Shown here: positions 28,537 to 37,469 of the stretch, piece after piece
Numbering within the stretch: position 1 is the first letter of the stretch
Layout: each line of letters opens with the position of its first letter
From: Algoriphagus halophilus
GTDB lineage: Bacteria > Bacteroidota > Bacteroidia > Cytophagales > Cyclobacteriaceae
Length of the DNA stretch: 64,000 nucleotides
Assembly: GCF_900129785.1 (NCBI RefSeq)
Contig: NZ_FSRC01000004.1
Coordinates: 310,001 to 374,000 of the forward strand
Reading direction: 5' to 3'
Made by a program: the position numbers and the translations under genes
Notes under the pieces: generated by a model
Databases searched by the model: none
Told to the model about the DNA's origin: nothing
The model's input: the letters and a program-made list of their open reading frames with translations, nothing else

Positions 28537-28567
28537 TTTGTTGCAGAATTTTATTTCAGTAACTTTG
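28537..28567 (+). promoter_or_regulatory. promoter of the S10/spc ribosomal protein unit from rplC
   Basis: TTTG (28537-28540), a 19-base gap, then TAACTTTG (28560-28567) followed by CAGTCC. It is an exact consensus match 63 bases before the rplC ATG. The eight bases after the -7 box repeat those after the rpsL box. Confidence 0.9.
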
Positions 28568-28629
28568 CAGTCCTTTAAAAGGGCTCATGCGTATAAGCGC
28601 TTGTGAATTATCAAATTATCTTATTATAG

Positions 28630-29262
28630 ATGTCTGGTATTATAGGTAAAAAAGTAGGAATGACTAGCATTTTCAGTGCCGATGGACGTAATGTCGCATG
28701 CACGCTAATAGAAGCTGGTCCTTGCGTAGTGACGCAAGTAAAAAACGTTGAAACAGACGGGTACAACGCAGTGCAGTTGGCATATGGCGAGCGTAAAGAG
28801 AAAAATACGCCAAAGCCATTGATCGGTCACTTTAAAAAGGCCGGTACTACGCCAAAGCAAAAAGTTGTTGAGTTCAGAGAATTCCGGGTCGAATTTGAAG
28901 GCCAGGTAGATCTAGGGGCTACTGTGAAGGCTGGTGAAGTGTTTGTCGAAGGTGACTTCGTAGATGCTATCGGTACTTCTAAAGGTAAAGGATTCCAAGG
29001 TGTAGTAAAACGTCACGGTTTTGGTGGTGTGGGTGGACAAACTCACGGTCAGCACAACAGACAGAGACACCCAGGTTCCATTGGTGCTTGTTCTTGGCCA
29101 TCAAGAGTATTCAAGGGAATGCGTATGGCAGGAAGAACCGGCGGTGACAGAGTGAAGGTAATCAACCTAAGAGTGTTGAAGATTTATCCTGAGCAAAACC
29201 TGCTGTTGGTTTCTGGTTCAGTACCAGGTCCTAAAAATTCTTTCGTTATTCTAGAGAAATAA
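28630..29262 (+). CDS. rplC: 50S ribosomal protein L3 (uL3)
   Basis: L3 is an early 23S rRNA-binding protein whose loop reaches toward the peptidyl transferase centre. The 210 residues include the N-terminal [17 protein letters not shown] and the loop region [20 protein letters not shown] near 136-155, which contains the Gln methylated in some bacteria. It is the first gene after its promoter, with a leader of about 56 bases. Confidence 0.98.
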   Translation: MSGIIGKKVGMTSIFSADGRNVACTLIEAGPCVVTQVKNVETDGYNAVQLAYGERKEKNTPKPLIGHFKKAGTTPKQKVVEFREFRVEFEGQVDLGATVKAGEVFVEGDFVDAIGTSKGKGFQGVVKRHGFGGVGGQTHGQHNRQRHPGSIGACSWPSRVFKGMRMAGRTGGDRVKVINLRVLKIYPEQNLLLVSGSVPGPKNSFVILEK

Positions 29263-29266
29263 GTCC

Positions 29267-29896
29267 ATGGAATTAGCAGTAATAAATCATAAAGGAGAAG
29301 ATACTGGAAGAAAGGTAAACCTTTCTGATGAAATCTTCGGAATTGAGCCAAATGATCACGCGATCTATTTGGACGTGAAGCAGTACTTGGCGAACCAAAG
29401 ACAAGGTACTCACAAGTCAAAGGAAAGAAATGAAATCGCTGGTTCTACTAAGAAGATCAAAAAGCAAAAAGGTACAGGTAGTGCTAGAGCTGGATCTTTG
29501 AAGTCCCCGCTTTTCAGAGGTGGAGGTAGAGTATTTGGTCCTAAGCCAAGAAACTATTCCTTCAAGTTGAATAAAAAATTAAAGCAGTTGGCTAGAAAGT
29601 CTGCACTTTCTTATAAAGTGAAAGACAATAGCTTGGTCGTATTGGAAAACCTTTCTTTTGAGGCTCCAAAGACTAAGAGCTATTTAGCTTTGATGAACGG
29701 TTTGTCTTTAGCAGATAAGAAAACATTGGTGGTTCTTCCAGAAGAAAACAAGAATGTGTACTTGTCCAGCAGAAACTTACCTAAGTCAAAAGTTGTGACT
29801 GTAAATGATGTAAATACTTACCAGGTTCTTAACGCTGACCACTTAGTGATTTGTGAAGGTTCTGTAAGTATGTTGGAAACCATTTTATCGAAATAA
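29267..29896 (+). CDS. rplD: 50S ribosomal protein L4 (uL4)
   Basis: L4 lines the peptide exit tunnel with L22. In E. coli it also represses the S10 operon. The 209 residues have the tunnel-loop segment ([20 protein letters not shown] near 66-85, then [10 protein letters not shown]) and the globular domain around it. It lies 4 bases after rplC. Confidence 0.98.
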   Translation: MELAVINHKGEDTGRKVNLSDEIFGIEPNDHAIYLDVKQYLANQRQGTHKSKERNEIAGSTKKIKKQKGTGSARAGSLKSPLFRGGGRVFGPKPRNYSFKLNKKLKQLARKSALSYKVKDNSLVVLENLSFEAPKTKSYLALMNGLSLADKKTLVVLPEENKNVYLSSRNLPKSKVVTVNDVNTYQVLNADHLVICEGSVSMLETILSK

Positions 29897-29900
29897 GACA

Positions 29901-30188
29901 ATGGATATTCTAAAGCAGCCTTTAATTACTGAGAAAGTCTCTGCCATGAACGAAAAAGGAGTTTATGGATTTATCGTAGAGAAAACTGCGAAAAAGCCAG
30001 AGATTAAGAATGCAGTTGAAAAAACATATGGTGTGGATGTGGTTTCTATCAGAACCATGAGATATGCTGCAAAGCATAAGACTAGATACACCAAAAACAA
30101 AGTGGTATCAGGCTTTACCAATGCTTTCAAGAAAGCGATTGTTGAAGTAGCTGATGGACAGGTAATTGATTTTTACGGAGAAATTTAA
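29901..30188 (+). CDS. rplW: 50S ribosomal protein L23 (uL23)
   Basis: L23 is located at the tunnel exit, where trigger factor and the signal recognition particle dock. The 95 residues show LKQPLITEKVSAMNEKGVYG at the N-terminus and the KTRYTKNKVVSGFTNAFKKA loop near 63-82. Length is normal. It follows rplD by 4 bases. Confidence 0.97.
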   Translation: MDILKQPLITEKVSAMNEKGVYGFIVEKTAKKPEIKNAVEKTYGVDVVSIRTMRYAAKHKTRYTKNKVVSGFTNAFKKAIVEVADGQVIDFYGEI

Positions 30189-30201
30189 TTGAATCAATAT
30201 C

Positions 30202-31026
30202 ATGGCAATTAAAAAATTGAAGCCTGTTACTCCAGGGACAAGATTCAGAGTAGCTCCAGCTTTTGACGAGATTACAAAGTCAAAGCCAGAGAAGTCTCTT
30301 CTTGCTCCTTTGAAGAAATCAGGCGGAAGAAATAATGAAGGCAAAATGACTGCCCGTTACATTGGTGGTGGTCATAAGAGAAGACTAAGAATAGTAGACT
30401 TCCAAAGAAATAAGTTTGGTGTACCTGCGACCGTAAAGGCGATTGAGTATGATCCAAACAGAACTGCACGTCTTGCCCTGCTATATTACGCAGACGGTGC
30501 AAAGGCCTACATTATCGCCCCGGAAGGTTTGACAGTAGGACAAACAGTGATTTCCGGTGAGCAAGTTGCTCCAGAAGTAGGAAATGCGATGCCATTGGCT
30601 AACATTCCTCTTGGTACAATTGTACACAATGTAGAATTGAAGCCAGGTAAAGGTGGAGTAATGGCCAGAAGTGCTGGTGGATATGCACAGATCGTTGCCC
30701 GTGAGGGTAAGTACGTGACTATCAAGCTTCCTTCCGGTGAAATGAGACTAGTTCTTGGTGTTTGTATGGCAACAATCGGTACTGTTTCCAATGCAGATCA
30801 CATGAACGTAGTTCTTGGAAAAGCTGGTCGTAAGAGATGGTTAGGTGTAAGACCTCGTACTAGAGGTGTTGCGATGAACCCAGTAGATCACCCAATGGGT
30901 GGTGGTGAAGGTCGTTCTTCCGGTGGACATCCAAGATCTAGAAAAGGTCTTCTGTCTAAAGGTAAGAAAACCAGATCACCTAAGAAGTATTCAAACAAGT
31001 TCATCATCAGCAAAAGATCTAAATAA
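30202..31026 (+). CDS. rplB: 50S ribosomal protein L2 (uL2)
   Basis: L2 is one of the oldest ribosomal proteins. It is needed for subunit joining and lies close to the peptidyl transferase centre. The 274 residues have the central RNA-binding domain and the C-terminal [20 protein letters not shown] near 222-241. This includes the conserved His230 (229 without Met), while the following His of many bacteria is Met here. The Lys/Arg-rich tail ends in [14 protein letters not shown]. Confidence 0.98.
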   Translation: MAIKKLKPVTPGTRFRVAPAFDEITKSKPEKSLLAPLKKSGGRNNEGKMTARYIGGGHKRRLRIVDFQRNKFGVPATVKAIEYDPNRTARLALLYYADGAKAYIIAPEGLTVGQTVISGEQVAPEVGNAMPLANIPLGTIVHNVELKPGKGGVMARSAGGYAQIVAREGKYVTIKLPSGEMRLVLGVCMATIGTVSNADHMNVVLGKAGRKRWLGVRPRTRGVAMNPVDHPMGGGEGRSSGGHPRSRKGLLSKGKKTRSPKKYSNKFIISKRSK

Positions 31027-31028
31027 TT

Positions 31029-31307
31029 ATGGCACGTTCATTAAAAAAAGGTCCTTATATCGAACATCACCTGGTGAAGAAAGTGGATGTTATGAACGAG
31101 TCCGGCAAGAAATCTGTCATCAAGACTTGGTCAAGAAGATCTATGATTTCTCCAGACTTCGTAGGACATACCTTCGCAGTGCATAATGGAAATAAATTCA
31201 TCCCTGTATTTGTGACTGACAACATGGTAGGTCATAAGTTAGGTGAATTTGCTCCAACCAGAAATTTCAGAGGCCACATTGCCAAAAAAGATAAAGGAAA
31301 GAGATAA
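31029..31307 (+). CDS. rpsS: 30S ribosomal protein S19 (uS19)
   Basis: S19 sits in the 30S head with S13 and contacts A-site tRNA. The 92 residues begin [19 protein letters not shown] and contain [20 protein letters not shown] near 37-56 and the C-terminal [13 protein letters not shown]. Length is normal. It starts 2 bases after the rplB stop (TAATTATG junction). Confidence 0.98.
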   Translation: MARSLKKGPYIEHHLVKKVDVMNESGKKSVIKTWSRRSMISPDFVGHTFAVHNGNKFIPVFVTDNMVGHKLGEFAPTRNFRGHIAKKDKGKR

Positions 31308-31309
31308 TC

Positions 31310-31702
31310 ATGGAAGCTATCGCAAGATTAAATAATGTTCCTACTTCTCCGCGTAAGATGCGCCTTGTGGCTGACCTTGTCAGAGGCAAGAGAGTTGGGA
31401 ATGCACTTAGTATTTTAAAGTTTACTCCGAATCACGGAGCTTTGAAATTGGAAAAGTTATTGCTTTCTGCCGTTGCCAACTGGCAGGCAAAGAATCCTGA
31501 CGCTAAACTTGAAGAAGCTGATTTGTTTGTGAAAACCATCATGGTGGACGAAGGCAGATCTCTCAAAAGATTGAGACCAGCTCCTCAAGGTAGAGGCCAC
31601 AGAATCCGCAAGAGATCAAATCATGTAACTCTCGTGATCGATTCATTCGACGCTGGTGATGTTACCGCTGATGTAGTAGAAACAAACGAAAAGGCAAATT
31701 AA
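31310..31702 (+). CDS. rplV: 50S ribosomal protein L22 (uL22)
   Basis: L22 spans the exit tunnel wall; changes in its beta-hairpin can give macrolide resistance. The 130 residues include [20 protein letters not shown] near 13-32 and the hairpin-to-tail segment [20 protein letters not shown] near 90-109. A short acidic tail (about 117-130) is longer than in E. coli, whose protein has about 110 residues. Confidence 0.97.
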   Translation: MEAIARLNNVPTSPRKMRLVADLVRGKRVGNALSILKFTPNHGALKLEKLLLSAVANWQAKNPDAKLEEADLFVKTIMVDEGRSLKRLRPAPQGRGHRIRKRSNHVTLVIDSFDAGDVTADVVETNEKAN

Positions 31703-31711
31703 GAACAGACT

Positions 31712-32443
31712 ATGGGACAAAAGATCAACCCAATAGGATTTAGACTTGGTGTAGTCAAAGGCTGGGATTCCAACTGGTATGGTGGGAAAGACTTCGCTGA
31801 AAAACTATACGAAGATCAGCAAATCCGTAAGTACGTCCTTGCCAGAATTCCTAAAGGTGGGATTGCTAAGGTGATCATTGAGCGTACGCTTAAGAGAATC
31901 ACGCTTACCATTCATACTGCCAGACCAGGTGTTGTAATTGGTAAAGGTGGAGCCGAAGTAGACAAGCTGAAAGAAGAACTTAAGAAGATCACTAGCAAAG
32001 ATATTCAAATCAATATCTTCGAAATTAAGCGACCTGAATTGGACGCGAAATTGGTAGGTGAATCTATCGCTCAGCAACTTCAAGCTAGAATTTCCTTCAG
32101 AAGAGCAATGAAACAAGCCATTGCAGCATCCATGAGAGTGGGAGCAGAAGGAATCAAAGTAAAACTTTCTGGTCGTCTGGGTGGAGCCGAGATGGCAAGA
32201 TCCGAAATGTACAAAGAAGGAAGAATTCCTCTTCATACGTTGAGAGCAGACATTGATTACGCACTTTCTGAAGCACTTACTGTGTACGGAATCATCGGAA
32301 TCAAAGTATGGATCTTCAAAGGTGAAGTGTACGGTAAAAGAGACCTTTCTCCAAATCAGGGAGCTGCAAACGAGCCGAAAGGATCTCGTCATTCAGGCCC
32401 TAAGAGAAACGACGGTCCAAGACGCAGAAAAAGAAATAACTAA
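31712..32443 (+). CDS. rpsC: 30S ribosomal protein S3 (uS3)
   Basis: S3 lines the mRNA entry channel and takes part in mRNA unwinding. The 243 residues contain the KH domain with its [18 protein letters not shown] loop near 68-85, and the C-terminal domain with [20 protein letters not shown] near 144-163. The basic tail beyond 215 ([19 protein letters not shown]) is an extension typical of this phylum. Confidence 0.98.
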   Translation: MGQKINPIGFRLGVVKGWDSNWYGGKDFAEKLYEDQQIRKYVLARIPKGGIAKVIIERTLKRITLTIHTARPGVVIGKGGAEVDKLKEELKKITSKDIQINIFEIKRPELDAKLVGESIAQQLQARISFRRAMKQAIAASMRVGAEGIKVKLSGRLGGAEMARSEMYKEGRIPLHTLRADIDYALSEALTVYGIIGIKVWIFKGEVYGKRDLSPNQGAANEPKGSRHSGPKRNDGPRRRKRNN

Positions 32444-32467
32444 TTTTCACCGACTAAGTGAGAACGC

Positions 32468-32887
32468 ATGTTACAGCCAAAAAGAACTAAATATAGGAAA
32501 ATGCAAAAGGGCCGTGTCAAAGGCATTGCACAAAGAGGGCATACGCTTTCTTTCGGCAACTTTGGCATCAAATCCCTGGAAGCAGGATGGATTACTTCTC
32601 GTCAGATCGAGGCAGCTCGTATCGCGATGACAAGAGCCATGAAAAGAGAAGGACAGGTTTGGATCAGAATTTTTCCTGACAAACCAGTTACTAAGAAGCC
32701 CGCAGAGGTTCGTATGGGTAAGGGTAAAGGTGCTCCAGAATATTGGGTAGCTGTTATCAAACCAGGAACGATCCTTTTCGAAGCTACAGGCGTGAGCCTG
32801 GAGACTGCTAAAGAGGCGTTAAGATTAGCTCAACAGAAGCTACCAGTAAGTACCAATTTTATCGTTCGTAGAGACTACGTAGAATAG
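32468..32887 (+). CDS. rplP: 50S ribosomal protein L16 (uL16)
   Basis: L16 helps position A-site tRNA and completes late 50S assembly. The 139 residues begin [16 protein letters not shown] and contain [20 protein letters not shown] near 36-55 and [19 protein letters not shown] near 82-100. The 24 bases before it contain no promoter. Confidence 0.98.
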   Translation: MLQPKRTKYRKMQKGRVKGIAQRGHTLSFGNFGIKSLEAGWITSRQIEAARIAMTRAMKREGQVWIRIFPDKPVTKKPAEVRMGKGKGAPEYWVAVIKPGTILFEATGVSLETAKEALRLAQQKLPVSTNFIVRRDYVE

Positions 32888-32888
32888 A

Positions 32889-33077
32889 ATGACAATGAAA
32901 AATACTGAGATCCAATCACTTTCCGCAAGTGAAATCGCCGAGCGAATTGTCGCTGAGAAGGGGAATCTGACCAAACTTAAGTTTGCGCACACGATATCTC
33001 CTATAGAGAATCCTAATAGAATCCGCGAGACCAAGCGTCTGATCGCAAGATTGAAGACTGCATTGGCTGCCAAATAA
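32889..33077 (+). CDS. rpmC: 50S ribosomal protein L29 (uL29)
   Basis: L29 is a small two-helix protein near the tunnel exit next to L23. The 62 residues fit the family, with RFA-like KLKFAHTISPIENPNRIRET near 29-48 leading into the second helix. The start could be ATG 32889 or ATG 32895 (MKNTEIQSLS); the first is one base after the rplP stop, and I keep it with little conviction over the second. Confidence 0.95.
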   Translation: MTMKNTEIQSLSASEIAERIVAEKGNLTKLKFAHTISPIENPNRIRETKRLIARLKTALAAK

Positions 33078-33096
33078 CTAGCTAACAGAAAAAGAA

Positions 33097-33360
33097 ATGG
33101 CTACGATTGAGAGAAATCTTCGAAAAGAAAGAGTTGGTAAAGTGGTAAGTAACAAGATGGACAAGTCCATTACCGTTGCAGTTGAGCGTCGCGTAAAGCA
33201 TGCCATGTACGGTAAGTTTGTTGCCAAAACAACCAAATTTATGGCTCATGACGAGAAAAACGAGTGTAACCCAGGTGACCTCGTTAAAATCAGTGAAACT
33301 CGTCCGCTGAGTAAGAACAAACGTTGGAGAGTAGTTGAAATTATTGAAAGGGCTAAATAA
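33097..33360 (+). CDS. rpsQ: 30S ribosomal protein S17 (uS17)
   Basis: S17 is an OB-fold protein that binds 16S rRNA early in 30S assembly. The 87 residues show [20 protein letters not shown] near 9-28 and [19 protein letters not shown] near 65-83, both diagnostic. It is 19 bases after rpmC. Confidence 0.98.
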   Translation: MATIERNLRKERVGKVVSNKMDKSITVAVERRVKHAMYGKFVAKTTKFMAHDEKNECNPGDLVKISETRPLSKNKRWRVVEIIERAK

Positions 33361-33362
33361 TC

Positions 33363-33731
33363 ATGATACAACAAGAATCCAGACTAAGTGTGGCGGACAA
33401 TTCCGGTGCCAAAGAGGTATTGGTGATCCGTGTATTGGGAGGAACCAAGAAGCGTTATGCTTCTATCGGTGATAAAGTAGTCGTGACTGTAAAGTCAGCC
33501 CTATCTTCCAGCAACATGAAAAAAGGTACCGTTTCAAGAGCGGTAATCGTGCGAACCAGAAAAGAAGTAAGAAGAAAAGACGGTTCTTATATCCGATTTG
33601 AGGACAACGCTGCTGTATTGTTGAACAACAACGATGAGCCTAGAGGCACTCGTATTTTCGGCCCAGTTGCTAGAGAATTGAGAGAGAAGCAGTTTATGAA
33701 AATCGTTTCTTTGGCCCCTGAAGTATTGTAA
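33363..33731 (+). CDS. rplN: 50S ribosomal protein L14 (uL14)
   Basis: L14 forms a bridge to the small subunit and is a binding site for ribosome silencing factor. The 122 residues begin [19 protein letters not shown] and contain the [20 protein letters not shown] stretch near 78-97 and the terminal [12 protein letters not shown]. Exact family length. Confidence 0.99.
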   Translation: MIQQESRLSVADNSGAKEVLVIRVLGGTKKRYASIGDKVVVTVKSALSSSNMKKGTVSRAVIVRTRKEVRRKDGSYIRFEDNAAVLLNNNDEPRGTRIFGPVARELREKQFMKIVSLAPEVL

Positions 33732-33733
33732 TC

Positions 33734-34078
33734 ATGGAAAGAAAATTCAATAAGCAGCCTAAGCTGCATATCAAAACTGGTGACACTGTGAAAGTGATTG
33801 CTGGGGATGACAAAGGCAAATCAGGCAAAGTACTTTCTGTAGATACAGCAAAAAGAAAAGCTTTCGTAGAAGGAATCAATATGATTACCAAACACGTAAA
33901 GCCTACTGCTGCAAAACCACAAGGTGGTATCGAGAAGAAAGAAGCTGCTTTGCACATTAGTAACTTGATGCTTGTAGATCCTAAAACTGGTGAAGCTACC
34001 AGAACTGGTCGTAAAGCTGGTGAAAATGGGAAATTAGTGAGATACTCTAAGAAAACTGGGGAGGTGATCAATGGCTAA
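33734..34078 (+). CDS. rplX: 50S ribosomal protein L24 (uL24)
   Basis: L24 initiates 50S assembly and lies by the tunnel exit. A KOW motif is clear ([19 protein letters not shown] near 13-31), and [19 protein letters not shown] follows near 62-80. The 114 residues end in a reading frame that overlaps rplE by 8 bases, indicating coupled translation. Confidence 0.97.
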   Translation: MERKFNKQPKLHIKTGDTVKVIAGDDKGKSGKVLSVDTAKRKAFVEGINMITKHVKPTAAKPQGGIEKKEAALHISNLMLVDPKTGEATRTGRKAGENGKLVRYSKKTGEVING

Positions 34079-34631
34079 TCCAAGAATCAAACAAAAATAT
34101 GTGGACGATATCGTCCCTGCTTTGAAAGAAAAATTTCAATATTCTTCTGTGATGCAGGTGCCTAAGCTTTCAAAAATTGTTTTGAATAAAGGTATCGGTG
34201 CTGCAGTAGCTGATAAGAAATTGGTAGACCAAGGTGTTGAAGAGCTTTCTTTAATCACTGGTCAAAGAGCAGTTGCTACCAAAGCAAAGACTTCTGTGTC
34301 TAACTTTAAGCTAAGAGAAGGAATGCCTATCGGAGCTAAAGTTACTTTAAGAGGTCAAAAAATGTATGAATTCCTTGACAGATTGATGACTGTTGCTCTT
34401 CCTCGTGTAAGAGACTTCAAAGGTATTTCTGACAAAGGATTCGACGGTAGAGGGAACTACACTTTAGGTGTAACAGAACAGATTATCTTCCCTGAGATCA
34501 GCATCGAAAAGGTGAACAGAATCTCTGGTATGGATATCACTTTTGTGACTTCTGCTAAAACAGATGAGGAAAGCTTCGCATTGTTGAAGGCTTTCGGAAT
34601 GCCTTTCGTTAACAAAAATAAAGAAGAATAG
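34071..34631 (+). CDS. rplE: 50S ribosomal protein L5 (uL5)
   Basis: L5 binds 5S rRNA and forms a bridge to S13. The 186 residues include [20 protein letters not shown] near 29-48, [20 protein letters not shown] near 63-82 and the [20 protein letters not shown] segment near 115. Its start lies inside rplX, the only clear overlap within the ribosomal cluster. Confidence 0.98.
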   Translation: MANPRIKQKYVDDIVPALKEKFQYSSVMQVPKLSKIVLNKGIGAAVADKKLVDQGVEELSLITGQRAVATKAKTSVSNFKLREGMPIGAKVTLRGQKMYEFLDRLMTVALPRVRDFKGISDKGFDGRGNYTLGVTEQIIFPEISIEKVNRISGMDITFVTSAKTDEESFALLKAFGMPFVNKNKEE

Positions 34632-34633
34632 TC

Positions 34634-34903
34634 ATGGCAAAAGAGTCCATCAAAGCTCGTGAGAGAAAAAGAGAACGTCTGGTAGCCAAGTATGCTAAAA
34701 AAAGAGCTGAGCTGAAAGCAGCTGGTGATTATGAAGCACTTGACAAATTGCCAAAGAACGCTTCCCCGGTTAGACTTCACAACAGATGTAAACTAACTGG
34801 TCGTCCAAAAGGCTACATGAGAAAATTCGGTATCAACAGGGTAACCTTCAGGGAAATGGCCTCTTCAGGCAAAATTCCTGGAGTGACTAAGTCCAGCTGG
34901 TAA
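34634..34903 (+). CDS. rpsN: 30S ribosomal protein S14, zinc-free type (uS14)
   Basis: S14 completes the 30S head. The 89-residue long form has [20 protein letters not shown] at the N-terminus and [20 protein letters not shown] near 46-65. It has a single Cys, so the CxxC pairs of the zinc-binding short form are absent. The gap to rpsH (83 bases) holds a probable internal promoter. Confidence 0.97.
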   Translation: MAKESIKARERKRERLVAKYAKKRAELKAAGDYEALDKLPKNASPVRLHNRCKLTGRPKGYMRKFGINRVTFREMASSGKIPGVTKSSW

Positions 34904-34917
34904 AATAACGACAGTAG

Positions 34918-34948
34918 TTTTTATTCTAAAAATCAATTCGTAACTTTG
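34918..34948 (+). promoter_or_regulatory. internal promoter ahead of rpsH
   Basis: A perfect -7 box TAACTTTG (34941-34948) followed by CACGCCC, with TTTT in place of TTTG at the expected -33 position 19 bases upstream. It lies in the largest gap between rplC and secY, 39 bases before the rpsH ATG. Confidence 0.6.
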
Positions 34949-34986
34949 CACGCCCAATTAGGGTGGAGCTAGACTTATAAAATATC

Positions 34987-35382
34987 ATGACTGATCCAAT
35001 AGCTGATTATCTGACTAGGTTGAGAAACGCCATCAAGGCTTCTCACCGAATCGTAGAGATACCTGCTTCTAACATTAAGAAGGAGATTACAAAAGTATTG
35101 CACGACAAAGGATATATCCAGAATTACAAATTCGAAGAGAATGGTCCTCAGGGAACTATCAAAATCGCTTTGAAATTCAATCCTACTACCAAGCAAAATG
35201 CAATTGTTAATCTAACAAGAGTAAGTACTCCAGGTTTGAGAAAATATGCTAAGCATGACTCTCTTCCAAGAGTAATCAATGGTTTAGGTATCGCCATTAT
35301 TTCCACCTCTAAAGGTGTAATGACTGACAAAGAAGCCCGCGTTGAAGGCGTTGGGGGCGAAGTACTTTGCTACGTATATTAA
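34987..35382 (+). CDS. rpsH: 30S ribosomal protein S8 (uS8)
   Basis: S8 binds the central domain of 16S rRNA. In E. coli it represses the spc operon. The 131 residues begin MTDPIADYLTRLRNAIKASH and end with GIAIISTSKGVMTDKEARVE then GVGGEVLCYVY, the family's C-terminal rRNA-binding region. It is the first gene after the internal promoter. Confidence 0.98.
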   Translation: MTDPIADYLTRLRNAIKASHRIVEIPASNIKKEITKVLHDKGYIQNYKFEENGPQGTIKIALKFNPTTKQNAIVNLTRVSTPGLRKYAKHDSLPRVINGLGIAIISTSKGVMTDKEARVEGVGGEVLCYVY

Positions 35383-35391
35383 TTTACTATC

Positions 35392-35949
35392 ATGTCTAGA
35401 ATAGGTAAAAAACCAATAAATCTACCTGGCGGTGTTACTGTAGACGTGTCAGCTCACGGGCTGGTCACTGTTAAAGGTCCAAAAGGTACACTCACTCAGG
35501 ATGTGAATCCCGATATTGAGGTAAAAGTGGAAGACAATTCAGTTGTCGTTTCCAGACCTACCGATTCCAAAAGACACAAGTCTATGCACGGACTTTACAG
35601 ATCTTTGATCAATAACATGGTCATTGGTGTATCTGAAGGTTACAAAAAAGACTTGGAGCTTGTTGGTGTAGGTTACAAGGCTACAAATCAAGGACAAGTG
35701 TTAGAACTTTCCCTTGGTTATTCTCACAACATCTTCTTTGCATTACCTTCTGAGGTGAGTGTAAAGACAGAGACTCCTAAAGGTAAAAACCCGATCATTA
35801 CTTTGGAGGCAATTGACAAGGAATTGATCGGACAAGTTGCTGCCAAAATCAAAGGACTTCGTAAAGTTGAGCCTTACAAAGGTAAAGGTGTGCGCTTCGT
35901 GGGTGAACAAATTAGACGTAAGGCTGGTAAAACTGCCGGTAAAAAATAA
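35392..35949 (+). CDS. rplF: 50S ribosomal protein L6 (uL6)
   Basis: L6 supports the factor-binding region next to the sarcin-ricin loop. The 185 residues show MSRIGKKPINLPGGVTVDVS at the N-terminus, a duplicated fold, and the signature KVEPYKGKGVRFVGEQIRRK near 156-175. It is 9 bases after rpsH. Confidence 0.98.
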   Translation: MSRIGKKPINLPGGVTVDVSAHGLVTVKGPKGTLTQDVNPDIEVKVEDNSVVVSRPTDSKRHKSMHGLYRSLINNMVIGVSEGYKKDLELVGVGYKATNQGQVLELSLGYSHNIFFALPSEVSVKTETPKGKNPIITLEAIDKELIGQVAAKIKGLRKVEPYKGKGVRFVGEQIRRKAGKTAGKK

Positions 35950-35955
35950 TAGGTT

Positions 35956-36306
35956 ATGGCATTTAATAAGAATTCCAGAAGACTTAGAATCAAGCAGGGT
36001 ATCAGAAGAAAGATTTCTGGTACTGATTCCAGACCTCGTTTGTCAGTTTTCAAAAGTAATACTGGCATGTATGCACAGCTTGTGGACGACCTTAAAGGTC
36101 AAACATTGGCTCAGGCATCTTCCAAAGAATTGGGAGCGAAAGAGAACACCAACATTGCAATTGCTACTGAGGTAGGTAAGAAATTAGCTGAAAGAGCTGT
36201 TGCAAACGGAGTTAGCGAAGTAGTATTCGATAGAAACGGCTATTTGTACCATGGCAAAGTGAAAGCTTTGGCTGATGGAGCAAGAGAAGGAGGCCTTAAA
36301 TTTTAA
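35956..36306 (+). CDS. rplR: 50S ribosomal protein L18 (uL18)
   Basis: L18 binds 5S rRNA with L5. The 116 residues contain RLRIKQGIRRKISGTDSRPR near 9-28, then LSVFKSNTGMYAQLVDD, and the C-terminal VFDRNGYLYHGKVKALADGA near 91-110. Length is normal. It lies 6 bases after rplF. Confidence 0.98.
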   Translation: MAFNKNSRRLRIKQGIRRKISGTDSRPRLSVFKSNTGMYAQLVDDLKGQTLAQASSKELGAKENTNIAIATEVGKKLAERAVANGVSEVVFDRNGYLYHGKVKALADGAREGGLKF

Positions 36307-36312
36307 TCAACT

Positions 36313-36831
36313 ATGTCTCAACTAAGAAAAAAGCCTATTAGGGCTACAGATACAGAACTTAAAGAAAAGGTAGTTGCTATTAACAGAGTAGCCAAAGTGG
36401 TGAAAGGTGGTAGAAGATTCTCTTTTTCTGCAATAGTTGTCGTAGGTGACGGTGCTGGTGTAGTTGGTTACGGTTTAGGTAAAGCTAACGAAGTAACTGA
36501 CGCGATCACTAAAGGCATTGAAGATGCTAAGAAAAACTTGGTGAAAGTACCAGTTTTGAAAGGAACCATCCCTCATGAGCAAATTGGTAAGTTTGGTGGA
36601 GGTTTTGTATTGATCAAACCAGCTGCGGCAGGTACCGGTGTTATCGCTGGTGGTGCGATGCGTGCTGTTTTAGAAAGTGCTGGCGTTACTGACGTATTGG
36701 CAAAGTCTAAAGGATCTTCAAACCCTCACAACGTGGTGAAAGCAACAATCGATGCTTTGACTCAATTAAGAGATGCGATTGCTGTATCTCAGCAAAGAGG
36801 TGTGAAAATGTCTAAAGTCTTTAACGGATAA
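36313..36831 (+). CDS. rpsE: 30S ribosomal protein S5 (uS5)
   Basis: S5 helps maintain decoding fidelity and mRNA unwinding with S3 and S4. The 172 residues have the double-stranded-RNA-binding-like N-domain ([20 protein letters not shown] near 33-52) and the C-domain with [20 protein letters not shown] near 107-126. It lies 6 bases after rplR. Confidence 0.98.
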   Translation: MSQLRKKPIRATDTELKEKVVAINRVAKVVKGGRRFSFSAIVVVGDGAGVVGYGLGKANEVTDAITKGIEDAKKNLVKVPVLKGTIPHEQIGKFGGGFVLIKPAAAGTGVIAGGAMRAVLESAGVTDVLAKSKGSSNPHNVVKATIDALTQLRDAIAVSQQRGVKMSKVFNG

Positions 36832-36836
36832 TCATC

Positions 36837-37016
36837 ATGGGAAAGATCAAAATCACACAAACTAAAAGTACTATCGACCGTCCGAAGGATCAAAAAGCTA
36901 CTATCACTGCTTTGGGTCTAGGAAGAATCAGCAAATCTGTAGTAGTTGAAAATACTCCACAGATCGCTGGTATGGTTAATAAAGTTAATCACCTTGTAAA
37001 AGTGGAGGAAGCTTAA
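36837..37016 (+). CDS. rpmD: 50S ribosomal protein L30 (uL30)
   Basis: This small gene encodes 59 residues from ATG 36837 to TAA 37016. The protein begins [20 protein letters not shown] and continues with [20 protein letters not shown] near 26-45, the standard L30 pattern. It lies 5 bases after rpsE and 2 before rplO, exactly where L30 is expected in the spc gene order. Confidence 0.97.
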   Translation: MGKIKITQTKSTIDRPKDQKATITALGLGRISKSVVVENTPQIAGMVNKVNHLVKVEEA

Positions 37017-37018
37017 TT

Positions 37019-37465
37019 ATGAAACTGCATACATTAAAACCAGCAGAAGGGTCTACAAAAACTCGTAAAAGAATCGGTAGAGGTACTGGTTCCGGTAGAG
37101 GTGGAACTTCTACGAGAGGTCATAAAGGTGCTAAATCCAGATCTGGATATAAGTCTAAGGCTGGATTTGAAGGTGGTCAGATGCCACTTCAAAGAAGAGT
37201 TCCTAAATTTGGCTTCAAAAGCTTGAATAAGGTTGAGTTCAAACCAGTAAATTTGGATACCTTGCAAGTTCTTGCTGAGGAGTACAACTTAGCAGCAATC
37301 GACATGGAGGCTCTAGTAGCTCATGGAGTAGCTTCTAAGAATGACAAAATCAAAATCCTCGGTGGAGGTGAATTGAAGGCCAAATTAGACGTAACTGCTC
37401 ATCATTTCTCTGCTTCTGCAACTGCAGCTATTGAGAAAAACGGTGGTTCTGTAAACAAGATTTAA
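37019..37465 (+). CDS. rplO: 50S ribosomal protein L15 (uL15)
   Basis: L15 is a late 50S assembly protein. The 148 residues have the basic, glycine-rich N-terminal extension ([20 protein letters not shown] near 18-37) that threads into rRNA and a folded C-terminal domain ending in a helix. It lies 2 bases after rpmD and 4 before secY. Confidence 0.98.
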   Translation: MKLHTLKPAEGSTKTRKRIGRGTGSGRGGTSTRGHKGAKSRSGYKSKAGFEGGQMPLQRRVPKFGFKSLNKVEFKPVNLDTLQVLAEEYNLAAIDMEALVAHGVASKNDKIKILGGGELKAKLDVTAHHFSASATAAIEKNGGSVNKI

Positions 37466-37469
37466 GTAA

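Noticed and set aside
31805..32392. 195-codon open frame on the minus strand inside rpsC
   Set aside because: Antisense shadow of a highly expressed ribosomal protein gene; no recognisable features.
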